A stretch of DNA of 18,143 nt from NCBI GenBank assembly GCA_003557765.1, contig PWNO01000174.1, forward strand, positions 1-18,143, written 5' to 3'. The stretch is from Bacteroidales bacterium. Its GTDB lineage: Bacteria > Bacteroidota > Bacteroidia > Bacteroidales > UBA7960. The position numbers and the translations under genes are program-made. Under the pieces are notes generated by a model. It was given only the letters and a program-made list of their open reading frames with translations, had not been told where the DNA came from and made no database searches. Below, in pieces: positions 1 through 6,959 of this stretch; positions within the stretch are counted from its first letter, which is position 1; every line of letters begins with the position of its first letter.

Positions 1-500
1 CCATTGCCAAGTTTGCCGCTTCGGGTAAAAGGATCCGCAAGAAAGATCTTGGCCTGATGGCCATGACATATGGTTATGTGTATGTGGCACAGGTGGCCAT
101 GGGTGCAAACCAGAATCAGTTCCTTAAGGCCGTACGTGAAGCCGAAGACTATCCCGGACCAAGCGTCATCATCGCCTACTCTCCCTGCATCAACCATGGA
201 CTCAGAAAAGGTATGGGTGCTACACAGCAGCAAACCAAGGATGCCGTGGAAGCCGGATACTGGTCACTTTACAGGTACAACCCGCTGCTGGAAGCAGAAG
301 GCAAGAACCCATTCCAGCTTGACAGCAAGGAACCAGACTGGAGTAAGTTCCAGGATTTCCTTAACTCTGAGGTGCGGTTCAGCTCACTCAAAAAAGCTTT
401 TCCGAAGGAAGCGGATGCCCTGTTTAAAGGTGCTGAAGAAAACGCGAAATGGCGACATGAGATGTACAAGCGACATGCCGCCATGGATTACAGCGAATAG
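1..500 (+). CDS. nifJ: Pyruvate:ferredoxin (flavodoxin) oxidoreductase, C-terminal end (partial)
   Basis: Only the last 165 residues are present; the reading frame is open from base 3 to the TAG at 498-500, so the gene starts outside the window. The visible part matches the C-terminal thiamine-pyrophosphate-binding region of the large single-chain PFOR: a segment reading KKDLGLMAMTYGYVYVAQVA, then the conserved stretch IIAYSPCINHGL with its Cys, then AVEAGYWSLYRYNP. The family oxidatively decarboxylates pyruvate to acetyl-CoA and CO2 and passes electrons to ferredoxin or flavodoxin in the cytoplasm. The end (KRHAAMDYSE) has no long C-terminal extension of the Desulfovibrio type. It is followed directly by a strong terminator, so it is the last gene of its transcript. 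The identification is firm. The iron-sulfur and N-terminal domains cannot be checked here. Confidence 0.93.
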   Translation, partial: IAKFAASGKRIRKKDLGLMAMTYGYVYVAQVAMGANQNQFLKAVREAEDYPGPSVIIAYSPCINHGLRKGMGATQQQTKDAVEAGYWSLYRYNPLLEAEGKNPFQLDSKEPDWSKFQDFLNSEVRFSSLKKAFPKEADALFKGAEENAKWRHEMYKRHAAMDYSE

Positions 501-528
501 TTCTGCTTTGTTTTATGTTTTGGTTACC

Positions 529-564
529 AAAAAAGGGCTGATCTTTACGATTAGCCCTTTTTTT
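529..564. terminator. Bidirectional intrinsic terminator after nifJ
   Basis: A run of A6 leads into GGGCTGATC, a 5-base loop, then GATTAGCCC and T7. The stem is continuous apart from one G-U pair. Because A residues precede and T residues follow it, the hairpin can stop transcription from either side: from nifJ (+) and from the convergent barrel-protein gene (-), whose stop codon lies about 205 bp away. Confidence 0.88.
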
Positions 565-769
565 GTGACAGTTTCATTTAACCCGTTACAAAAAATTTTT
601 GAGGTTTGAACTTTGGAGTTTGAAGATAGCAGGAACATCACTTGGGCTTTCCGAAGTTGTAAGGGGTGGTAATGAAGGCCTTGGATGGCGTATGCACTCA
701 ATTGGGGCAGACCAATTCGTCCTGTGGCAACTTTAACCCGTGGCAACGACTGAGGCTACGCACTGAATA

Positions 770-2071
770 TTACAAGCGGGGATTGAAGTCAGCGCTGAAT
801 TCCGAACCGAAGGTATAGCTCAGGCCTATGGTTCCGGAAAAGGAATAGCTGGTGGCCTGTTGCGACTGTTCGAGAAGGATCTCCTCCACCGTCATATCGC
901 CGGCAGGAATGGCTATCAAGTCATTGATCATGTCATAATTTGTTCTGACATTTAGTGAAAAGCCCTGAAAAAGACGAAGGTTGACGTTGGCAAAGAAGGT
1001 GGCCCGGTTTATCGACCAGTCGTGAAAAAAGTGTCTGCCGGTAACCCCTGCACGGAAATTTCCCCAGGTCTGCTGAAACCTGGCGGACGCTTCAAGCGAT
1101 TGTGAAAAGAGGAATTCGCTGTCTTGCTCGAAAATAGTCATCTCCTCATAATTGTGGTAACCATAACCCATGCGGTAGGCTAGAGTCACAGAACGACGTG
1201 TGGCCTCATTATATGGAAACAAACTGTATTCTATGGCCGGCATCAACTCAAACTCAAATTGCATGTTATGAAAGGTGCTGGAAAGGCTGGAACTGAAGAT
1301 GCCCCAGGACCACTGGTCATTGATGCTTTTGATCACATAAGACTGGTGGCCGTGCCGGTGTGAGGAGCTGACAATGGTATCATTATCAGTGTAGTATGTG
1401 CGTTCGCTGAAATTAAAGTAAGGCCGGAAACGGATCTTCCATTCCGTGGTTACCCGGTCGGCATAAAATCCAAATCGGGAAGAATAAGACTTTTGTCGTT
1501 CCTCTCGACTGTAATTTCCTCCGCCGTACAACTCAAATACCCAGCTATTCCAGGGATCGACAACTGGCTCTATAGCGTTATCCCGGATAATGGCTTCCTG
1601 GTCGTAATCATAATCAATGATGATCCTGTCAATAAGCGGTGTGGTCGCAATATATTTGACCAGTCCGATCTTGATCTTATTGGTGTATCCCCGACGGGTG
1701 TCATCACCCGAATTGGATGAAGCTGCCCAGTATGTTAAATCCTGATCCAAACCCATGAATCCTCTTCTGCCGATAAAGGAAATAGCATAATTGGTTCCGG
1801 CCCGACCGGCACCGTGTCGCGTCATCAAGATGTGTACATCCGCTGCCTCCTTGTCACGAACATAGGTGACAATGGGTATCTCCTGCCGGATGAAGTCCTG
1901 ATCAAGCCACCAAGGCCCGTCCAGGAAAACAGAAATGCGTTCATTGTTGTTGCGGAAAATGTCATTTTGCTCAACTGTTTCTGCCTTAAGGCACTGTGTG
2001 ATCATTATGCCTGACATGACCAATAGCATGCCGAGACCTGCGCTTGTTAATTGCATACCCTTCTTGCTCAT
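770..2071 (-). CDS. Uncharacterised outer-membrane beta-barrel protein
   Basis: 433 residues. I chose the start at 2071 (MSKKGMQLTSAG), not the longer in-frame start at 2128. A Bacteroidota -7 box lies at 2099-2106, so a transcript would begin downstream of the longer start. A hydrophobic N-terminal segment (GLGMLLVMSGIMI) looks like a signal peptide ending near CLKA. Roughly residues 24-140 form a soluble-looking region (VFLDGPWWLDQDFIRQEIP, then VTYVRDKEAADVHILMTRHG), which reminds me of an N-terminal region seen in hypothetical Bacteroidota proteins. From about residue 170 onward the chain alternates aromatic and polar residues in short segments (WKIRFRPYFNFSERTYY, TLAYRMGYGYHNY, GTIGLSYTFG), the pattern of a transmembrane barrel. 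It is monocistronic and convergent with nifJ. The function is unknown; a structural barrel or porin-like role is inference. Confidence 0.72.
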   Translation of the reverse strand: MSKKGMQLTSAGLGMLLVMSGIMITQCLKAETVEQNDIFRNNNERISVFLDGPWWLDQDFIRQEIPIVTYVRDKEAADVHILMTRHGAGRAGTNYAISFIGRRGFMGLDQDLTYWAASSNSGDDTRRGYTNKIKIGLVKYIATTPLIDRIIIDYDYDQEAIIRDNAIEPVVDPWNSWVFELYGGGNYSREERQKSYSSRFGFYADRVTTEWKIRFRPYFNFSERTYYTDNDTIVSSSHRHGHQSYVIKSINDQWSWGIFSSSLSSTFHNMQFEFELMPAIEYSLFPYNEATRRSVTLAYRMGYGYHNYEEMTIFEQDSEFLFSQSLEASARFQQTWGNFRAGVTGRHFFHDWSINRATFFANVNLRLFQGFSLNVRTNYDMINDLIAIPAGDMTVEEILLEQSQQATSYSFSGTIGLSYTFGSEFSADFNPRL

Positions 2072-2098
2072 AAATAACGATTCAAAAATTCTCGCCTG

Positions 2099-2106
2099 CA
2101 AAGATA
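2099..2106 (-). promoter_or_regulatory. Bacteroidota -7 box (TATCTTTG) for the barrel-protein gene
   Basis: On the minus strand the sequence reads TATCTTTG, an exact TAnnTTTG match, 27 bp before the ATG at 2071. No clear -33 TTG is seen at the usual distance. Its position supports the shorter start of the downstream gene. Confidence 0.6.
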
Positions 2107-2570
2107 GGGAAAAACAGGTAATCCACACTGGCCAGATACTAATTCGAGTCCTTATTCCCCAAGGGTTCCAGCCTTTTCCGACAGGCTATGTTAATCACCC
2201 TGTCCACCCTCAAAAATTCCTGTTTAAATGTGTCGGAATGATCCATAATAGAATAAGAAATGTGCTTTTCATGTGTTTATAATTTTTATATTTCGGTTCA
2301 TCTGTTTATCATTCTTATGTTTCGGTCAGATGGACCTCGTCATGCAATAAACCTCGATGTGTGTATCAATTTATTTGGCATGGCTCGTTTCATGAACTTT
2401 TTCCAGGCAGTGCTACCAACAATTGCGTGTTTGTCAGGTAATTTATGAAGTTTCATATATTTGCATAATGCGCACCGGTTACTGTCACAGGGTAATGTGC
2501 ACCGGGTGCCGGAAAAAAACAATGTAGGCATTCTTGCCAATTAAAAAAGCAAAAAAGCCAACAGCCAGAT
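2107..2570. other. Intergenic region between divergent genes, no gene seen
   Basis: This AT-rich stretch separates the minus-strand barrel gene from the plus-strand esterase gene. Short ORFs on either strand (for example 2260-2448 and 2340-2540) have no recognisable product. It holds an imperfect direct repeat at 2274-2326 and, at 2470-2505, two copies of a 10-base motif TGyGCACCGG spaced 27 bp apart, the second overlapping a small palindrome at 2499-2509. Their role is unknown. Confidence 0.5.
2274..2326. repeat. Imperfect 24-bp direct repeat, 29-bp period
   Basis: Copy one is 2274-2297 and copy two 2303-2326. Both begin TGTTTAT and end TTTCGGT, and they differ at 3 of 24 positions. The spacing of nearly three helical turns would suit a protein binding two sites on one face, but nothing else supports that. 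Confidence 0.6.
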
Positions 2571-2615
2571 TTTTTGACCTATCGATATGTTTACTTTTTG
2601 ATAAATTATAAGGCT

Positions 2616-3950
2616 ATGAAAACCCTCACAAGCGTAATTACTTTTCTTTTGATTGGATTGTCTTTCAGTTGTGCAGAATCGCGCAATATGGAGGAGGACG
2701 AACTGGTCTCATATGTCCGCAACAGAGCTTATGACCTTCATGATGTTACAGACCTTGATCACATTATTGAGGCGGCATCCGACAGAAAGCTTGTGCTGAT
2801 GGGTGAGGCCAGCCATGGTACCCGTGAGTATTATGCCTGGCGCGATAGCATCAGCAGGCGTCTTATTTCGGCACACGATTTCAATTTCATTGCTGTGGAG
2901 GGCGATTGGGCAAGCCTCTTTGAGCTTAACCGCTATGTTAAGGATCTTCCCGGTGCTGCTGGCAGCGCCCGTGAGGTGCTGACTAACCTGGAACGCTGGC
3001 CTCTCTGGATGTGGGGTAACGAAGAGGTGGAAGCTCTTGCGGAGTGGCTGCGCGAATTCAATGACGGACGGCCACAGGAAGAAAAGGTGGGCTTTTATGG
3101 TAAGGATGTGTATGATGAATGGCGCTCGATGGATGAGGTGCTGGGCTTCCTCAAAAGGCATGATATGGAGCTGCACAATGAAGTAGCCGGACTTTATGCT
3201 TGTTTCGATAACTATGGCCGCGACAGCTGGCAATATGCGCAGGCCGTATCACGCGGAGCCTCTGATTGCGTGATCCAGCTTAAAAGGTCTGTAGATCTGA
3301 TCAGGGAGCATGCCGGACACTTTGAAGACCTGCCAGACTATAAATACTTTAATCTAAAGCAAAATGCGCTGGTGGTAAAGCATGCTGAAAAGTTCTATCG
3401 GCTCTCCGTGACCCGCCAGGATGCAAGTTCCTGGAACAGCAGGGTTAATTACATGAACCTGGCGGTAAACCGGTTGCTGGACTTTTATGGTGATGATGCA
3501 CAAGGGATCGTATGGGCACATAACACCCACATCGGCGATGCCCGGTTTACTGAGATGCAGCATCGCGGCCAGGATAACATTGGTCAGCTTGCCAGGGTGG
3601 AGCATGGTCCAGATCATGTTTTCCTCATTGGCTTTGCTACTTATACAGGTACCGTAAAGGCAGGCGCAAGCTGGGGGCAACAAAGAGAGCTTATGCATGT
3701 GCCGGAAGCGCCGGCAGCCAGTATCGAAGGAGTGTTTGAGCGAACAGGGATGGATAGTTTTTCCCTGCTTTTTGACGATGACGACCGCTCGCACGAACCT
3801 TTCATGCAGCCACACGGGAACCGCGCCATAGGCGTTGTTTACAATCCTGCGCAGGATAGACACCAATATGTGCAGACCATCGTGCCCCTGCGCTACGATG
3901 CTGTGCTGTTTTTCAGGGAGACTGAGGCGCTGACCCCGTTGATAAAGTAA
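2616..3950 (+). CDS. Erythromycin-esterase-family lipoprotein
   Basis: 444 residues from the ATG at 2616. The longer in-frame ORF from 2574 would put 14 residues in front of an otherwise clean signal peptide, MKTLTSVITFLLIGLSFSC. Cys19 is a likely lipidation site, although the lipobox (S-F-S-C) is loose. The fold is the erythromycin esterase family (Ere/PF05139): GEASHGT at 63-69 with Glu64 and His67, VEGDW at 94-98 with Glu95, and AHNTHIGDAR at 301-310 with His302 and His305. These match the conserved Glu/His set used by Ere enzymes to activate water for macrolide lactone hydrolysis. Many family members are not macrolide esterases, so the substrate here is open. The family is usually cytosolic, so a lipid-anchored copy is less common. 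The upstream promoter is weak: TTG at 2574-2576 and a near-match TACTTTTTG at 2592-2600, with a 15-bp spacer. Confidence 0.85.
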   Translation: MKTLTSVITFLLIGLSFSCAESRNMEEDELVSYVRNRAYDLHDVTDLDHIIEAASDRKLVLMGEASHGTREYYAWRDSISRRLISAHDFNFIAVEGDWASLFELNRYVKDLPGAAGSAREVLTNLERWPLWMWGNEEVEALAEWLREFNDGRPQEEKVGFYGKDVYDEWRSMDEVLGFLKRHDMELHNEVAGLYACFDNYGRDSWQYAQAVSRGASDCVIQLKRSVDLIREHAGHFEDLPDYKYFNLKQNALVVKHAEKFYRLSVTRQDASSWNSRVNYMNLAVNRLLDFYGDDAQGIVWAHNTHIGDARFTEMQHRGQDNIGQLARVEHGPDHVFLIGFATYTGTVKAGASWGQQRELMHVPEAPAASIEGVFERTGMDSFSLLFDDDDRSHEPFMQPHGNRAIGVVYNPAQDRHQYVQTIVPLRYDAVLFFRETEALTPLIK

Positions 3951-4027
3951 TGACAAAAGGACAAAAAGACAAAAGGACAAAAAGGCCGAAATGTCTAAAT
4001 GTCGAAAAGTCTAAAGGTCTAAAAGTC
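3951..4027. repeat. Two adjoining octamer tandem repeats directly after a stop codon
   Basis: From the first base after the TAA at 3948-3950 the sequence runs as four octamers NGACAAAA (3951-3982) and a diverged fifth (AGGCCGAA). After a one-base phase slip come four octamers NGTC(T/G)AAA (3992-4023) and a partial fifth. The 8-bp period is exact within each block. No ORF of substance covers it. Confidence 0.8.
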
Positions 4028-4042
4028 CGGGGATGCCTCACG

Positions 4043-4131
4043 CTTAACCTCAACCTCAACCTGACCTTAGCCTTATTAACCTCAACCTTAATCTGCTGCT
4101 TACTACCTACTTCTTACTCCTTACTCCCCCC
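4043..4131. repeat. Degenerate short-period repeats (periods about 6 and 7)
   Basis: Repeats of AACCTC/AACCTT (about 4043-4090) give way to repeats of CTTACTC (about 4099-4125) and a C7 run at 4126-4132. The last codons and the stop (4114-4116) of the minus-strand response regulator lie inside the second block, so its terminal GGSKE is encoded by repeat DNA. Confidence 0.65.
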
Positions 4132-5289
4132 CAGCGGTTGAGCAAACTTTTGTACATCATCGCCGGTGATCTCTTTTTCACAAAGGATAGCTAATCGTTC
4201 GACCACATTGCGCAATTCACGCACATTGCCCGTCCAGCGGATCTGCTTCAGGGAGGCAAATGCCTCTTCCGTAAAGAATTTGGGCGGCATGTTCTGTTCG
4301 GTCAATACTTCATCCAAAAAATGTTCGGCCAGCAAAGGGATGTCATCCGCCCGTTCGTTGAGGCTGGGCACATGGATCAGGATCACGCTCAGGCGGTGGT
4401 AGAGGTCTTCCCTGAAGTTGCCTTGCCGGATTTCCTCCTGGATATTTTTATTGGTGGCAGCTACTACACGAACGTCCACCGGGATCTCCTTTTCGCCACC
4501 CACCCTGGTGATCTTGTTCTCCTGGAGCGTCCGCAAAACCTTGGCCTGGGCCGCGTGACTCATGTCCCCGATCTCATCAAGGAAAATGGTACCTCCGCTG
4601 GCCAGTTCGAAATTACCTTTCTTTTGCTTAACTGCACTGGTAAAAGAACCTTTTTCATGACCAAAAAGCTCACTTTCAATCAGCTCAGAAGGGATAGCCG
4701 CACAATTGACCTCGATGAAAGGGCCTTTTGCCCGGTTGCTGAGCTCGTGAACCCACCTGGCAACCAACTCCTTCCCTGATCCGCTTTGTCCGGTGATAAA
4801 AATCCGTGCATCGGTAGGAGCAACCCTTTCAATCATTTCCTTTATCCCCTGGATAGGCTCCGATTCACCAATCATATCGTATGTTTTGCTCACCTTTCGT
4901 TTCAATGCCCGTGTTTCTGTGACAAGCTGTGTCTTATCGGTGGCATTCCGTATGGTGATGAGCAGGCGGTTCAGGTCGAGCGGCTTGGAGATAAAATCAA
5001 AAGCACCCTTTTTAATTGCTTCCACAGCAGTATCGATGGTACCATGGCCAGAGATCATCACCACCACAGCATCGGGCTCCCGCTCTTTGATCTTGTCCAG
5101 CAACTCTATGCCATCCATCTGGGGCATCTTGATGTCACAAAGGATGACATCAAAAGGACCCAAATCGAGTTTATCGAGTGCCTCCAGCCCGTCCTCTGCC
5201 AGCACAACCTCGAAATTTTCATTCTCCAGGATGTCTTTAAGGGTGTTTCTGATACTCTTTTCGTCGTCTACAACAAGGATTTTTGACAT
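4114..5289 (-). CDS. NtrC-family sigma-54-type response regulator lacking a DNA-binding domain
   Basis: 391 residues. Receiver domain at about 1-118: acidic pair D8/D9, phospho-acceptor D52 in CDIKMP, and K102 in SKP. AAA+ domain at about 138-370: Walker A GQSGSGKE (167-174), GSFTSA (214-219) where sigma-54 activators have GAFTGA, Walker B GTIFLDE (233-239), FREDLYHRL with candidate arginine fingers (R293, R299), and GNVRELRN (354-361). The protein stops about 20 residues after the AAA+ lid, with no Fis-type helix-turn-helix; classic NtrC proteins run to about 440-470 residues. From memory, Flavobacteria carry close relatives of about 386 residues with GAFTSA and the same early end, so the short form looks ancestral. 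All three frames past the AAA+ domain stop at once in low-complexity DNA, so this is not a recent frameshift. No paired histidine kinase is visible. Confidence 0.88.
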   Translation of the reverse strand: MSKILVVDDEKSIRNTLKDILENENFEVVLAEDGLEALDKLDLGPFDVILCDIKMPQMDGIELLDKIKEREPDAVVVMISGHGTIDTAVEAIKKGAFDFISKPLDLNRLLITIRNATDKTQLVTETRALKRKVSKTYDMIGESEPIQGIKEMIERVAPTDARIFITGQSGSGKELVARWVHELSNRAKGPFIEVNCAAIPSELIESELFGHEKGSFTSAVKQKKGNFELASGGTIFLDEIGDMSHAAQAKVLRTLQENKITRVGGEKEIPVDVRVVAATNKNIQEEIRQGNFREDLYHRLSVILIHVPSLNERADDIPLLAEHFLDEVLTEQNMPPKFFTEEAFASLKQIRWTGNVRELRNVVERLAILCEKEITGDDVQKFAQPLGGSKE

Positions 5290-5435
5290 GTTATGCTTCT
5301 TTTTTTTTCATGGCTTTACATCCGGGCCCTTTCCCAATAAAGAGGAGCATTCTTCTTTCTTACTTTGTCCTTCTTTGCAGCTCAAGTGCAGCGGCCACTT
5401 AATTCTTACTTCCCCCCTGAAGCGCCCATCCACAA

Positions 5436-5453
5436 GATCAGGCATGCCTGATC
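5436..5453. repeat. Perfect 18-bp palindrome across the permease stop codon
   Basis: The sequence from 5436 to 5453 equals its own reverse complement (half site GATCAGGCA). It includes the TGA stop of the permease gene (5438-5440, minus strand). There is no U-run after it, so it is not a standard terminator. It could be an RNA 3'-end hairpin or chance. Confidence 0.55.
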
Positions 5454-6775
5454 CACTTCCAGAGTTCACGATAATTTACTTTTTTGCCGTACATCAGGAT
5501 TCCCGTCCTATAGATGCGGGCTGCCAGCCAGGTGGTGGCCAGAAAGCCAAGAATCAGTAATGACCCAGAGGCGATTAACTCGACCCAGGTGACGCCAAAA
5601 GGAATACGGACCATCATGATCACCGGTGAGGTGAGCGGGATCATCGACAGCCACATAGCCACCGGACCCGAGGGGTTGCTGATGACCATCTGGGCCATGA
5701 TGATCGACAAAAGCAGGGGTATCGTTACAGGTAGCATGAACTGTTGGGTGTCGGCCTCATTATCTACGGCAGACCCGATGGCTGCGAACAGGGCCGCATA
5801 CAGCAAATATCCTCCCAGAAAAAAGAAAATGAAAGAGATGATCATCACCGGGAAATTGATGGCTGACAAGCCTTCCAGCAACTGACCGGCCATGGTATCG
5901 TGCTGTTGGATCATCTCCCGCTGTTGTTCCATCTCTTCCGCGTTCAGCACCTGTGAACTGCTGACGAAGACTCTTTCGTCGGGGGTAAACTGGAACATAT
6001 CGGGCATGGCCACCTGAAAAACACCTACGATGGCAAAGGTGAGAAAAACCCAAATAAGAAACTGGGTTAAACCTACCAGGCCCACGCCGGTTACTTTGCC
6101 GATCATCAGCTGAAACGGCCTCACGGAGGATATAATGATTTCCACGATGCGGCTTGTTTTCTCCTCCAGCACCCCACGCAGTACCTGCGAACCGAAAAGG
6201 AAAATGAAAATGTAAATCAGCAAGCCGCTGACAAGACCCAGGCCCATGCTGATCTCCGGGTAGTCGGTGATCAGTTCTCCATCGTCGCGGATGCGTATCG
6301 CCTGGATATTGATGGGGGTTTCAATACTGCGCAATACCTCTTTGTCGATGCCGGCGTGTGCGAGTTTAAGGCTCTCAAACTCCAGCTTGAGGAGGTTCTC
6401 GATGAGTAGCTTGGCATTAAGGTTTACAGACTTGTCAGAAAAAAGGCGAAGCGTGGAAGGTGCTTCGAAGGCTGCTTCCGGAATGTGCAAAACCGCATCG
6501 AAACGTTCGTCATGCATCAGTTCAATCGCACGCTCAACACTGGTGGCCAGGGGCGTAAAGCGAACGTTATCCCTGTCGTCAAAGGCGTGAATGAAGTAAT
6601 CCGAATGATCTACTACCGCGACCTCATAATCGCTGTCGGAAAGCTGTGCCACCACCACGGGTATGATCACGATGGCAGCCATGAGCAGTGGACCGAGTAT
6701 GGTCATCACCAGAAAGGATTTCTTTTTTACCCTGCTCAGGAATTCACGTTTGATTATAGTGGCGGTTTTTCCCAT
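5438..6775 (-). CDS. ABC-2 type transporter permease (NatB/YhaP-like)
   Basis: 445 residues. The cytosolic N-terminus (KTATIIKREFLSRVKKKSF) leads into a first membrane helix at about 23-45. A soluble extracytoplasmic domain of about 130 residues follows (EVAVVDHSDYF and so on). After it come further hydrophobic segments from about residue 180 to the end (for example GLVSGLLIYIFIFLFG and GGYLLYAALFAAIGSAVDNE). The motif EEKTSRIVEIIISSVRP lies on the cytoplasmic side and is typical of the NatB/ABC2_membrane_3 family. The partner is the ATPase encoded 184 bp upstream in the same direction; together they would form an export pump. NatAB of Bacillus exports Na+, but the substrate cannot be inferred here. 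Confidence 0.87.
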   Translation of the reverse strand: MGKTATIIKREFLSRVKKKSFLVMTILGPLLMAAIVIIPVVVAQLSDSDYEVAVVDHSDYFIHAFDDRDNVRFTPLATSVERAIELMHDERFDAVLHIPEAAFEAPSTLRLFSDKSVNLNAKLLIENLLKLEFESLKLAHAGIDKEVLRSIETPINIQAIRIRDDGELITDYPEISMGLGLVSGLLIYIFIFLFGSQVLRGVLEEKTSRIVEIIISSVRPFQLMIGKVTGVGLVGLTQFLIWVFLTFAIVGVFQVAMPDMFQFTPDERVFVSSSQVLNAEEMEQQREMIQQHDTMAGQLLEGLSAINFPVMIISFIFFFLGGYLLYAALFAAIGSAVDNEADTQQFMLPVTIPLLLSIIMAQMVISNPSGPVAMWLSMIPLTSPVIMMVRIPFGVTWVELIASGSLLILGFLATTWLAARIYRTGILMYGKKVNYRELWKWIRHA

Positions 6776-6959
6776 GCGTGTTTTTTTATTTACCGGCCTG
6801 CACGTATAATGGTGGTTGCTTTGCTTTTTTATGTCGATGTGATGATGCTTTATCTTTGCTTTTTTGATCTGCCCTCAGGGCCGTTCGTTATTGCGGTGTT
6901 CTGCTTGCACTCAGGGCGTTGCCGCCGGGTTGAATTGACCTGCCCTTACGTGGCGATCA

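Noticed and set aside
70..609. 179-residue ORF on the plus strand
   Set aside because: Out-of-frame overlap of the PFOR gene that reads through the terminator hairpin.
3354..3980. 208-residue ORF on the minus strand
   Set aside because: Antisense shadow of the esterase-family gene; no recognisable features.
4030..4130. Frameshifted helix-turn-helix domain of the response regulator
   Set aside because: All frames downstream of the AAA+ domain stop within a few codons, and the DNA is low-complexity repeat; no HTH remnant is visible.
4793..5560. 255-residue ORF on the plus strand
   Set aside because: Serine-rich shadow opposite the response regulator and the permease end; it crosses a gene boundary with no domain signal.
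6851..6858. Plus-strand TATCTTTG in the gap between the ABC genes
   Set aside because: It points against both genes, has no TTG at a suitable distance and no plus-strand gene follows; probably chance.
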